Source: Pseudomonadales bacterium (GTDB lineage Bacteria > Pseudomonadota > Gammaproteobacteria > Pseudomonadales > Azotimanducaceae). From it: DNA of 9,401 nucleotides. A program made the translations under genes and the position numbers. Of this stretch, positions 1 to 7,192 are shown piece after piece. The stretch is taken from positions 1-9,401 of the forward strand of contig JAGWBL010000027.1 in NCBI GenBank assembly GCA_021295935.1. The letters are read 5' to 3'. Every line of letters begins with the position of its first letter. Position 1 is the first letter of the stretch. The notes beneath the pieces are model-generated. The model saw only the letters and a program-made list of their open reading frames with translations. It made no database searches and was not told where the DNA came from.

Positions 1-1
1 G

Positions 2-955
2 GGTGGTTCGCAGTGGTTTATCACGCCCGTCCACACGGGCGGTACGACCGACCTCAATCCCGAGACCTCCGACTCGGAGTCGGTGGGACTGGTGTTCGAG
101 CAACCATGGAGCGACGCGTTTGATCTGACGCTGTCGTACAGCTACTACAAGATCGCCGTGCGAGACACGATCATCGAGCCGACGTGGCAGTTCATCATGT
201 ATGACTGCTACGGACTGCGTCCAGGAGACCCTGAGTTCTGCGATCGCGTAGTTCGTCCAACTGACATTGAAATCCCGGAAGGTGATTACACGGTGGAAAA
301 CACGTACCAGCCGAACATCGAGCGTGTGATGGTCGGGTTCATCAATCGTGACAACGAAAAGACCCGTGGCTTCGACTTCAACATGAATTTCAGGGATCAG
401 CACGAGGTGTTCGGCAAGACAGTCCGCATCTGGATGGACGTCAAGTCCCACCGGTTGCTGGATCGTGAGTCGAAAGACCTGACGCTTGGAGAAGATGCGA
501 GCATCGAGAACGAGACTACGGCTCAGTGGGGCTACAACCGCTGGAAGCACCGCATCGATCTCGCTGGCGAGGTTGATAGCTGGCGCCTCTTGTGGAGCAC
601 GCGGGTACTGTCCCCGATTTCCGACCAGTTCGAAGAGTTCTGGGATACGACTCCGTGGTCGGACACTTGCGTGGGACCGCCTGCAGACGTTCGATGTCGT
701 GACATTGGCGATGCCCCGAGGTACTTCGTGCACTCCGCGTCGATCAACTACTCCGGCAGTCGGGTCCGTGCAGGTGTTGGCCTTGCCAACATCCTGAACC
801 AGGCTCCGCCGAAGATCGACTACACGGAAGGCCCGCAGGAGAATGCCAACAACGGTGCGACGACGGTGAGCAATCATCCGCTCGGCGTTGGCTACGACTT
901 CCTCGGAAGGGCCATGTACGTCAACTTCAGCTACTCGTTCAACGGGTACAACTAG
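2..955 (+). CDS. TonB-dependent outer-membrane receptor, C-terminal part (5' end outside window)
   Basis: The reading frame is open from base 2 to the TAG at 953-955 (317 codons), so only the C-terminal part of the beta-barrel is present. These receptors take up scarce ligands such as siderophores, vitamins or glycans across the outer membrane, driven by TonB-ExbBD. The segment LNPETSDSESVGLVFEQ near the start matches the conserved 'L.PE.S.s...G..f.P' strand entry of the family. Alternating aromatic and polar strands follow, then a late VGLANILNQAPP segment (family: 'v.NlFd..PP'), and the protein ends in MYVNFSYSFNGYN, a typical aromatic-rich last strand. Two close cysteine pairs (CYGLRPGDPEFC and CVGPPADVRC) sit in probable surface loops and could form disulfides. 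The substrate cannot be told from this part. Transcription ends at the terminator just downstream. Confidence 0.93.
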   Translation, partial: GGSQWFITPVHTGGTTDLNPETSDSESVGLVFEQPWSDAFDLTLSYSYYKIAVRDTIIEPTWQFIMYDCYGLRPGDPEFCDRVVRPTDIEIPEGDYTVENTYQPNIERVMVGFINRDNEKTRGFDFNMNFRDQHEVFGKTVRIWMDVKSHRLLDRESKDLTLGEDASIENETTAQWGYNRWKHRIDLAGEVDSWRLLWSTRVLSPISDQFEEFWDTTPWSDTCVGPPADVRCRDIGDAPRYFVHSASINYSGSRVRAGVGLANILNQAPPKIDYTEGPQENANNGATTVSNHPLGVGYDFLGRAMYVNFSYSFNGYN

Positions 956-964
956 CCTGAATCA

Positions 965-987
965 GCCCGGCAGTTCATCTGCCGGGC
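965..987 (+). other. Stem-loop just after the receptor stop codon
   Basis: GCCCGGCAG at 965-973 pairs perfectly with CTGCCGGGC at 979-987 around a 5-nt loop (TTCAT). It starts 10 bp after the stop codon and lacks a following T-run. It may therefore protect the 3' end of the mRNA or support termination together with the stronger hairpin 14 bp further on. Confidence 0.6.
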
Positions 988-1000
988 AAGGAAACAGAGA

Positions 1001-1045
1001 CGGAGCATGGGTGCCTCCCGGCACCCATGCTCCGTTGCTTTTTTT
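1001..1045 (+). terminator. Strong rho-independent terminator
   Basis: The 14-bp arm CGGAGCATGGGTGC (1001-1014) is exactly complementary to GCACCCATGCTCCG (1021-1034) around a 6-nt loop, followed by TTGC and seven T residues (1039-1045). It ends the rightward receptor transcript. On the other strand the same stem is preceded by an A-run and followed by a T-rich but interrupted tract, so it may also stop leftward transcription coming from parC. Confidence 0.9.
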
Positions 1046-1053
1046 GTAGATTT

Positions 1054-1093
1054 GTGGAGAAAATCACTCAGGCGTGGAGAAAATCACTCAGGC
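1054..1093. repeat. 20-bp perfect tandem direct repeat, two copies
   Basis: The unit GTGGAGAAAATCACTCAGGC occurs at 1054-1073 and again, without spacer, at 1074-1093. It lies between the terminator and the 3' end of parC, in sequence that codes for nothing recognisable. A local slippage duplication is the simplest origin; no third copy was noticed in the window. Confidence 0.9.
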
Positions 1094-1170
1094 GAAGTCA
1101 CGCCGGATCTCGCCACCGGCGCCCGGTTGAGACCAGCCCAGACTGCTGCCCGCGCTGGCCCCCAAAGCGA

Positions 1171-3387
1171 CTAGCCAGCCTTCTCCACGCCATCGATCTT
1201 CCTGAACCCCTGAGGCAGAAGCGTGCCACGTCGGGCGCGTTCGGCTACGTGGTCCCGGATTCGTGGCCACTTGAGACTCACGTGCCGCTTTCCGGAGTGG
1301 ACCACGAGCGCCTCGCCCTCGGCTACAGCATGCACCGCCAAGAGTTGCTCCCCAGCCAGGAGTCTCATCAGAATCACACCCTTCCCGCGAGGTTGCTGGG
1401 GAAGGGAACCGACGTCCATGGCGAGCCATCGTCCCGAGGAAGAGAACGCAACGACCACGCTAGCGTCATCGACCGGACAGGGCGGGAGCGCGGAAGTCCC
1501 CTCGGAGCAGTTTAGAGCGGCCTTGCCGGTCCGCTTGAGCGTTTCGGCTTGCCTCAAGGGAAGCACGAAACCATATCCGGCTTCGGATGTGACGAGCATT
1601 CTCCGGGTTCGATTCGCAACCATTCCCACGAAGTGCCCGCCGTCGTCGACGGACAGCATGGTCGTGAGAGGCTCGCCATGCCCGCGGGCCGCTGGCAGCC
1701 CACGGATGGGAAGACTGAACACTCTTCCTGTCGAATGGAGGAGAAAGCAATGGTCGCTGGACCTTGTGCGCAGGCTCGCCAAGTACCGATCGCCGGTCCG
1801 GTACGCCAGCGCCTGGGGATCCACATCGTGTCCCTTGGCCGACCGAATCCACCCCCTTTCCGAGAGCACCACAGTCACCGGTTCGCTGGCAAGGAGCTCG
1901 TCCTCCGCGTAGGGTCTTGAATCGTCGGAAGGATCGATCTGCGTCCTGCGATCGTCACCGAACTGCTGCCGGATCTTCTTGAGCTCGTTGAGAATGGTCA
2001 TGTCGAGCCGTCTTGGGGAATCGAGAATGCCCTCCAGCTTGTCCCGCTCCTGCTCAAGCTCGGCCCTCTCGGTCTTGAGTTCGATTTCCTCGAGGCGGGC
2101 GAGTTGGCGCAGGCGAATTTCCAGGATCGCCTTTGCTTGCGTTTCGCTGAGCCTGAACGTGTCCATGAGCGCCAAGGCCGGATTCGACTCCTCGCGGACG
2201 ATTCGAATCACTTCGTCGATACTCAAGTGGGCGACCAGCAGTCCGTCGATCAAGTGGGTTCGCCGGCGAATCTGCTCGATTCTGTGTTCAGTTCGCTTGC
2301 GCACGGTTTGACGGCGGTACTCGAGCCACTCAAGAAGCAAACCCCGCAGGCTCAGCACTCGGGGCTTGCCGTCAAGTCCGATCACGTTGAAGTTGGCGCG
2401 GTAGCTGCGCTCGAGCTCGGTGGTGGCGAACAGGTGCTGCATCAGCCGACGGGTGTCCACGCGGTTGGATCTCGGGACGAGAACGAGCCGTGTGGGATGC
2501 TTGTGATCGGACTCGTCGCGGACGTCGGTCAGGATCGGCAGCTTGCGCTGCGCCATTTGCGTGCCGATCTGTTCGAGCACGCGTGCGGGAGAGGCTTGGT
2601 ATGGAAGCTCGGTGACAACGACGCCGGCGTCCTCTACATGCCACCTGGCACGTCCTCGGATCTTTCCTCTCCCGGTCTCATACACCGAAAGAATCTCGTC
2701 TTTGGAAGAAGCGACAGTCCCGCCGGTAGGCAGGTCAGGTCCCTGAACGAACTCCATCAACTCGAGATTGGAGGCGGCTCGCTTTCCAAGCAGGTGGATC
2801 AGCGCGTCCACCACTTCCCGAAGATTGTGGGGCAGCAGATCGGTCGCCATCCCTACAGCGATCCCCGTGCCTCCGTTGAGAAGAACGAACGGCAGTTGAG
2901 CCGGAAGGTGTTGGGGCTCCGTGAGCGTGCCATCAAAGTTCGGAATCAGATTGGTTGTGCCGCTCCTGGCCTCCGCGAGCAAGAGATCAGCGATGCGGGT
3001 GAGTCGGGCTTCGGTGTATCGCTGAGCGGCGAAGGACTTGGGATCGTCCGGCGCTCCCCAGTTCCCTTGCCCGTCTACCAGCGGGTATCGGAAGGAAAAC
3101 GCTTGCGCCATGAGCACCATGGCCTCGTAGCAGGCGCTCTCGCCGTGCGGGTGGTACTTGCCGATGACCTCGCCGACTGTGCGGGCGGACTTCGAGTGCT
3201 TGGCAGTCGCCGTCAGGCCGAGTTGCGACATCGCGAACACGATGCGCCTCTGGACGGGTTTCAATCCGTCCCCCGCATGGGGCAAGGCGCGATCGCTGAT
3301 GACGTACATGGAGTAGTCGAGATAGGCCTTCTCGGTGTACTCGCGCAGCGACAAGACGTCAGACTCGAGATCAGAGTCAATGGCCAT
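1171..3387 (-). CDS. parC: DNA topoisomerase IV subunit A (ParC)
   Basis: The 738-residue product is the DNA-cleaving subunit of topoisomerase IV, which with ParE separates replicated chromosomes and relaxes supercoils in the cytoplasm. It aligns almost throughout with E. coli ParC as I recall it. Residues about 12-50 carry the N-terminal winged-helix entry (YLDYSMYVISDRALP, GDGLKPVQRRIV). The active-site tyrosine is Y124 in AAQRYTE, next to R123. NGGTGIAVGMATD is at 171-183, the coiled-coil gate ETQAKAILEIRLRQLARLEE at about 415-434, and the C-terminal pinwheel domain runs from about 500 to the end (VTVVLSERGWIRSAKGHD, AGYGFV, ERARRGTL). In the quinolone-determining region S84 and E88 (E. 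coli S80 and E84) are the sensitive-type residues, but E83 replaces the usual Asp79. A TTG start 18 bp upstream is possible; the ATG is preferred because AAAGGA lies 9 bp before it. It follows parE by 51 bp, probably in one operon. Confidence 0.98.
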   Translation of the reverse strand: MAIDSDLESDVLSLREYTEKAYLDYSMYVISDRALPHAGDGLKPVQRRIVFAMSQLGLTATAKHSKSARTVGEVIGKYHPHGESACYEAMVLMAQAFSFRYPLVDGQGNWGAPDDPKSFAAQRYTEARLTRIADLLLAEARSGTTNLIPNFDGTLTEPQHLPAQLPFVLLNGGTGIAVGMATDLLPHNLREVVDALIHLLGKRAASNLELMEFVQGPDLPTGGTVASSKDEILSVYETGRGKIRGRARWHVEDAGVVVTELPYQASPARVLEQIGTQMAQRKLPILTDVRDESDHKHPTRLVLVPRSNRVDTRRLMQHLFATTELERSYRANFNVIGLDGKPRVLSLRGLLLEWLEYRRQTVRKRTEHRIEQIRRRTHLIDGLLVAHLSIDEVIRIVREESNPALALMDTFRLSETQAKAILEIRLRQLARLEEIELKTERAELEQERDKLEGILDSPRRLDMTILNELKKIRQQFGDDRRTQIDPSDDSRPYAEDELLASEPVTVVLSERGWIRSAKGHDVDPQALAYRTGDRYLASLRTRSSDHCFLLHSTGRVFSLPIRGLPAARGHGEPLTTMLSVDDGGHFVGMVANRTRRMLVTSEAGYGFVLPLRQAETLKRTGKAALNCSEGTSALPPCPVDDASVVVAFSSSGRWLAMDVGSLPQQPRGKGVILMRLLAGEQLLAVHAVAEGEALVVHSGKRHVSLKWPRIRDHVAERARRGTLLPQGFRKIDGVEKAG

Positions 3388-3396
3388 CGTTCGAGG

Positions 3397-3402
3397 TCCT
3401 TT
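3397..3402 (-). promoter_or_regulatory. Ribosome binding site of parC
   Basis: AAAGGA on the minus strand ends 9 nt before the ATG at 3387. It supports this ATG over the in-frame TTG at 3405, because that TTG would overlap the Shine-Dalgarno sequence and has no comparable site of its own. Confidence 0.6.
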
Positions 3403-3438
3403 CAAGTCTTGGTTGTGGGTGGCAGGTGCCGGAAGCGA

Positions 3439-5337
3439 TCAATGCAGTTCGGCGTGATCCGCCTTGGCTTCCAGCCAGGTTCTTCTGTCTGCGGCACGGG
3501 TCCGGGCCAGCATCATGTCCATCCTCTCGTGCGTGGAGTTTTCCTCGTCAACGCGCATCCTGACAAGATGACGGCTCGCCGGGTCCATTGCCGTTTCCTT
3601 GAGCTGGGTCGGGTTCATTTCGCCCAACCCCTTGAACCGTTGAACTGTCACCTTGGCGGAAGGTTTCGACGCGCGCAGGCTCTCGAGAGTCTGGATCTTC
3701 GCCGCCTCGTCCACTGCGTATCTGACTTTCGTGCCGATGTCTATGCGATAGAGGGGTGGCATCGCGACATAAAGGTGCCCGTGTGTGACCATCGCGGGAA
3801 AGTGCTTCAGAAACAGGGCGCACAACAGAGTTGCGATGTGCAGGCCGTCCGAGTCGGCATCCGCGAGAATGCAGATCTTGTGGTATCTGAGACCGGTCAG
3901 ATCGTCCGAGCCGGGGTGAACTCCAACTGCCAGGGCGATGTCGAGAACCGCCTTCGATTCGAGAATGGCGTCGCTCTTGAGCTCCCAGGTGTTGAGGATC
4001 TTCCCGCGAAGTGGCAGAACGGCCTGAAATTCCCTGTCTCGGGCTTGACGGGCAGAGCCACCGGCGGAGTCTCCCTCGACCAGGAACAGCTCGGAAGCGG
4101 CGGGATCGCGAGAGGAGCAGTCGGCGAGCTTGCCCGGAAGCGTGGGTCCCGAGGCCGGCCTCTTCCGCGCTACGGACTTGGTTTGTGCCGCCCGCCGTTG
4201 CGCGGCGTCAATGGCGAGGGCCGCAATCCGCTCGCCCTCGAGCGGATGCTTGTTCAGCCAGAGACTGAGCGCGTCCTTTGCCAATGCGGAAATGTACCCT
4301 CCGGCATCGCGGGAGGAGAGCCGTTCCTTGGTCTGACCCGTGAATTGGGGATCGGCGAGCTTGGCCGACAGCACGAACGCGCATCGGGACCAGACGTCCT
4401 CGATGTTCAACTTCAGCGCCTTGGGAACCAGCTTTCGAAAATCGCAGAACTCGCGAACTGCATCAGCAAGTCCGGCTCGCAGACCATTGACGTGCGTTCC
4501 TCCCAAAGGGGTGGGAATCAGGTTTACGTAGCTTTCGCCCAAGGGTTGGTCCCCGCCTGGCTGCCAGGCAAGGGCCCACTCCACCGACCGGTCTCCGGCG
4601 TTGGCGGCGTGGATGAACGGTTCCTGAGGAATCGTTTCCGCGGCAACTTGTCCGCGAAAGTACTCGCCAAGCCCCTGGTCGTACTTCCACCTGACGGAAC
4701 GGGGCGTCTGGGTGTGCTGGCTGAGGTTGCACAACTCGACAGCCAGGCCCGGCAGCAGGATTGCCTTGCCGCGCAGCAGACGGCGCAGCCCTTTGAGGCG
4801 GAGTTCGGTGGCGTCGAAATACTTGGCGTCGGGGAGGAATCGCATGCGCGTGCCAGTATTGCGAAGCGACACGCGGTCGTGCCTGAGCAGTCGAGTGACT
4901 GGCTTGCCGTGCTCGAATCTCTGTCGATGGACGAATCCGTCGCGCTTGACTTCAACTTCGAGCCAACTTGAAAGCGCATTGACGACCGACACGCCCACAC
5001 CGTGAAGGCCGCCAGCGAATCCGTAATGCCGATGGTCGAACTTGCCTCCGGCATGCAGGCGAGTCAAGGCAAGTTCCACCCCGGTCAGCTGGAACTGGGA
5101 GTTGATGTCGACCGGCAATCCGCGCCCGTCATCAGACACTTCGATGGACTCGTCGGGATGAAGCACGACGGCGATACGCTTGGCATGCCCTGCCAGCGCT
5201 TCGTCGACGCTGTTGTCCACCACCTCCTGGACGAGATGATTTGGACACGAGGTGTCGGTGTACATCCCGGGCCGGATCCGAACGGGATCCAATCCCTCGA
5301 GTACCTGTATGGCCTCTGCGCTGTACGCCTCGGTCAT
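3439..5337 (-). CDS. parE: DNA topoisomerase IV subunit B (ParE)
   Basis: The 632-residue product is the ATPase subunit of topoisomerase IV; E. coli ParE has about 630 residues, and the absence of the large insert of Gram-negative GyrB argues against GyrB. The GHKL ATPase domain shows the catalytic glutamate E38 and Mg-binding N42 in QEVVDNSVDEALAG, DDGRG at 69-73, HAGGKF at 95-100 and GGLHGVGVSVVNALS at 109-123. The transducer domain carries QTKERLSS (335-342). The TOPRIM domain holds EGDSAGGSA (421-429), LPLRGKILN (441-449), DADSDG (493-498) and QRFKGLGEMN (566-575). All key residues are present, so the enzyme should be active. The ATG is preceded by GGAGG with a 6-nt spacer. parC follows 51 bp downstream, giving the parE-parC order in one leftward operon. 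Confidence 0.98.
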   Translation of the reverse strand: MTEAYSAEAIQVLEGLDPVRIRPGMYTDTSCPNHLVQEVVDNSVDEALAGHAKRIAVVLHPDESIEVSDDGRGLPVDINSQFQLTGVELALTRLHAGGKFDHRHYGFAGGLHGVGVSVVNALSSWLEVEVKRDGFVHRQRFEHGKPVTRLLRHDRVSLRNTGTRMRFLPDAKYFDATELRLKGLRRLLRGKAILLPGLAVELCNLSQHTQTPRSVRWKYDQGLGEYFRGQVAAETIPQEPFIHAANAGDRSVEWALAWQPGGDQPLGESYVNLIPTPLGGTHVNGLRAGLADAVREFCDFRKLVPKALKLNIEDVWSRCAFVLSAKLADPQFTGQTKERLSSRDAGGYISALAKDALSLWLNKHPLEGERIAALAIDAAQRRAAQTKSVARKRPASGPTLPGKLADCSSRDPAASELFLVEGDSAGGSARQARDREFQAVLPLRGKILNTWELKSDAILESKAVLDIALAVGVHPGSDDLTGLRYHKICILADADSDGLHIATLLCALFLKHFPAMVTHGHLYVAMPPLYRIDIGTKVRYAVDEAAKIQTLESLRASKPSAKVTVQRFKGLGEMNPTQLKETAMDPASRHLVRMRVDEENSTHERMDMMLARTRAADRRTWLEAKADHAELH

Positions 5338-5343
5338 CCCTTA

Positions 5344-5348
5344 CCTCC
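5344..5348 (-). promoter_or_regulatory. Ribosome binding site of parE
   Basis: GGAGG on the minus strand is followed by a 6-nt spacer and the parE ATG. It is a near-ideal Shine-Dalgarno sequence and fixes the start. Confidence 0.75.
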
Positions 5349-5444
5349 GGACGCTCCTGTCTCTCGCTCCCCGGACTGGAATCCGCTCATGCTGCCGGCC
5401 GATGCAAATCCGTTTGACATCTCGGAGCGCCATCTGCAACCATG

Positions 5445-5474
5445 ATTCTAACAAACCACTGAATTTCCTTACAG
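5445..5474 (-). promoter_or_regulatory. Probable sigma-70 promoter of parE-parC (extended -10)
   Basis: On the minus strand TAGAAT at 5450-5445 matches the -10 consensus at five of six positions. It is preceded by TG one base upstream (TGTTAGAAT), an extended -10 element. The best -35 (CTGTAA at 5474-5469, 18-bp spacer) matches only three of six positions, so the promoter would rely on the extended -10. The predicted start lies near 5438 and gives a leader of about 100 nt. Other promoters further upstream are not excluded. Confidence 0.4.
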
Positions 5475-5741
5475 ACCACATCAATCGTCCATGCAGATCA
5501 CGGAATCGTCAGCCCGCTCTTGAAGCGCACTTCCGCCAATGCGGATTCGGTCCGTTCAGGAAGAGGCTTTCGATTGGGCGATGGTGGCCATTGTGAACTG
5601 CCTGCCACGTTCGTCGCTCGATGGAGCGAGGGGCTTCGCGCCGTCGACAGTTGCATGCCACCGTCCACGGACGGACGGAAAATTCATCGAGATCCGCGCC
5701 GCGCCAGATCGGAACGCAAGACGGACAAGCCCGCTGGGTGG

Positions 5742-5895
5742 GTTTGCGCTGATTCTCCTCCCTCGCTGTGCAAGCCGCTCTCGGAGGTTGATTGAACCGG
5801 ACGACTTGGTCGTGGATTCATTCGCAGGCAGCTGCGTGCCGGCCGAGGTCTGCGAACGCAGAAGGAGGCGCTGGATTGATCAAATGGATGAGTGA
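5742..5895 (+). pseudogene. Relic of a DNA methyltransferase C-terminus
   Basis: From 5791 the frame reads RLIEPDDLVVDSFAGS, then EVCERRRRRWI. This follows the motif I region of beta-class N4/N6-type DNA methyltransferases ('PGDLVVDPFAGSGTT..vCE.lgRRWI'), where the glycine-rich loop binds S-adenosylmethionine. Just before it, in another frame (5742-5768), VCADSPPSL resembles the 'hpArFPpsLPe' segment that normally precedes motif I by about 15-20 residues. The two pieces are joined only if a frameshift is assumed near 5770-5790. The loop itself is damaged: SCVP instead of SGTT or SCTT, and DSF instead of DPF. No catalytic (S/D)PPY motif is seen upstream, and the frame stops at 5895 soon after RRWI. 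The piece is contained in a 118-codon open frame (5539-5895) whose first half I cannot recognise. A short functional protein is unlikely. Confidence 0.5.
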
Positions 5896-6291
5896 CGACT
5901 GTGAAGTTGTCCTGGGTCGGATTGTGGGCGACCCGCGATTGCCGCCACGCTCGGATTCAGGCCAGGGCGATGCATCGAGCTGCTGTCAAGTGCCCGGACT
6001 TGGCATCCTTTGGGACTCCGAAGGCGATGGATCGTTTCCTGAGGACGGAGGCAGGAAGCGTCGGGTGACGCTTGGTGCCAGCTCATCCGACGAGCCGACG
6101 GCGACAGTCATGCGCGGACGTGGAGGTGGACCTGCGAGTGGCACCCACGGCGAGACGCCGGTCACCGGTCAATTGGATGATTGCGTTCGCAGCCTGAGGT
6201 TAAGGGAGGCTCTTGGCCCGATTGCACCACGTCGAATTGAGCCATGGGCGTGCGGACATCGCCTCACGTTCGACCGCGGGCCGAGACGGGA
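5896..6291. other. Gene-poor stretch between the methyltransferase relic and the DUF1249 gene
   Basis: No frame here gives a protein I recognise. Plus-strand open frames (for example 5792-6529) run antisense into the DUF1249 gene and lack family motifs. On the minus strand, where cpdA would be expected from E. coli gene order, short pieces look faintly like the phosphodiesterase: IIQLTGDRRLA from 6181, and GNDPSP from 6039 in another frame. Stops and frame changes separate them, so at best this is a heavily eroded relic. Confidence 0.35.
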
Positions 6292-6759
6292 TCAGGTCGA
6301 ATCTGTGGAAGCGACCGGTGGCGCAAAGGGATTGAAAGGAGTCCCGTACCGCAACAGGCAGTTCGATCTGTCCGATTCTTCCAGGCAGAATTCAAGCAGT
6401 TCGCCCAGGAACCGGCAGGTCTGGATCTTTCCGCTGACCGGCGTCGAGCCAGTCCGGCGGGAAGCCGAACGGTCGCCGTGCCAACCCCCGCTCCGGAACG
6501 CGATCACTTCCGATGTCTGGAGGTCGTGATAAGCGCGAACGGAAACTCCGAGCGCTGGCAAAGGCGACTGGGCCCGATGGCTGATTTCGATGGCCGATGT
6601 GTATTCGCCGAGAGGGCGGGTCTCGAACGCGAGCCCGTCAAGGTCATTGCGGAAGTGCATCACGGTCAAGGTGGGGGCCGGAGAAGGAAAGGCGGCAAGC
6701 AAGGCATCGAGCTTCCCGTAGTTGGCGTCGCAGATCGCAAGGTAGGCTCGGAGATTCAC
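6292..6759 (-). CDS. DUF1249 family protein, YqiB-like
   Basis: The 155-residue product has the pattern of the gammaproteobacterial DUF1249 family, whose biochemical role is not established. Visible matches are LAICDANYGKLDALL (residues 7-21; family 'l..lCEaNY.rL..Ll'), GEYTSAIEI (51-59; 'YT..l.l'), LGVSVRAYHDLQTSEVI (70-86; 'p.l.VRlYHDarmAEV') and GKIQTCRFLGELLEFCL (110-126; 'EK.qlN.FLgeWL.hCL'). The segment between AEV and EK, usually 'ryPyPN..m.q.d', is poorly kept, and about 29 residues follow the usual end, so the protein is divergent. The GTG start at 6759 is chosen because AGAGG lies 5 nt before it and the N-terminus then nearly fits the family; ATG 6822 or TTG 6828 would add about 20 residues without a visible ribosome site. 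In E. coli yqiB lies upstream of parE with cpdA and yqiA between. No signal peptide or membrane segment is seen. Confidence 0.75.
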   Translation of the reverse strand: MNLRAYLAICDANYGKLDALLAAFPSPAPTLTVMHFRNDLDGLAFETRPLGEYTSAIEISHRAQSPLPALGVSVRAYHDLQTSEVIAFRSGGWHGDRSASRRTGSTPVSGKIQTCRFLGELLEFCLEESDRSNCLLRYGTPFNPFAPPVASTDST

Positions 6760-6822
6760 GCCTGCCTCTGGACGAAAGGCCGATCGGGACGCGGAGCATG
6801 TACGGAAGGGCTGATGAAACAT

Positions 6823-7125
6823 GTGCAACGGTCAAGCCGGGGAACCGCTCGGCTTCGGGGCCGGCTGGTGCGTAACGCCAATGCGAAGGGGAATCGGATA
6901 GTAGTTGATTTGGCTTGGAGTGCCGCCTCCGGCACGGACATGGCACAGCCAAGGAGCGCTCGAGATCAGGCAAGTGTGCGTCGCGTCGCGGTCCGGCCGC
7001 ATCGGACGCCCGGGGGAGGACGGTTCTGACCGGAGACTGGGCTGCCGTTTGCGCCGAACGGCGAGATTCTCGGCGAATCGGGGTGCTGACGATGCCATCC
7101 GACGTTTGGAAGTTGCAAGTTTCTC
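6823..7125. other. Intergenic region with no recognisable gene
   Basis: Short open frames exist on both strands but none shows family motifs. One minus-strand frame of 88 codons (6832-7098) contains APWLCHVRAGG and NYYPIP, which recall 'PWLlE.vAG' and 'YYpSPG' of NudF ADP-ribose pyrophosphatase, the gene upstream of yqiB in E. coli. The Nudix box with REx2EE is absent, so it cannot be called a NudF gene. The region should also hold the promoter of the leftward DUF1249 gene, which I could not place. Confidence 0.4.
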
Positions 7126-7154
7126 TTCAAAATACCGGTACTATTTGCTATATT
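7126..7154 (+). promoter_or_regulatory. Sigma-70 type promoter of the second receptor gene
   Basis: TTCAAA (7126-7131) and TATATT (7149-7154) are separated by an ideal 17 bp. They match the consensus at four and five of six positions. Transcription would begin near 7161 and leave a leader of about 140 nt. The 8-bp palindrome TACCGGTA (7133-7140) lies inside the spacer and could be a regulator site. Confidence 0.6.
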
Positions 7155-7192
7155 CGCATGGAGTGCCCGAGTCCCCGCGCATTCATGCCGTT

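Noticed and set aside
1088..1429. A minus-strand open frame overlapping the 3' end of parC and ending near the tandem repeat
   Set aside because: It is a shifted frame of parC for most of its length. The part beyond the parC stop is only about 27 codons with no recognisable motif.
2104..4971. A 955-codon plus-strand open frame lying antisense to parE and parC
   Set aside because: It lies entirely opposite two clearly conserved genes, shows no family motif or credible ribosome site, and long antisense frames are expected from codon bias in GC-rich genes.
3439..5337. Assignment as gyrB rather than parE
   Set aside because: The length (632 residues) and sequence follow ParE throughout, the GyrB-specific insert is absent, and parC is adjacent.
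5792..6529. A 245-codon plus-strand open frame
   Set aside because: Its first part is the methyltransferase relic in the wrong frame and its last part is antisense to the DUF1249 gene; it is rich in Arg, Gly and Ser and has no recognisable motif.
6244..7029. A 261-codon plus-strand open frame
   Set aside because: It covers the DUF1249 gene in antisense and extends into non-coding sequence. It has no family motif.
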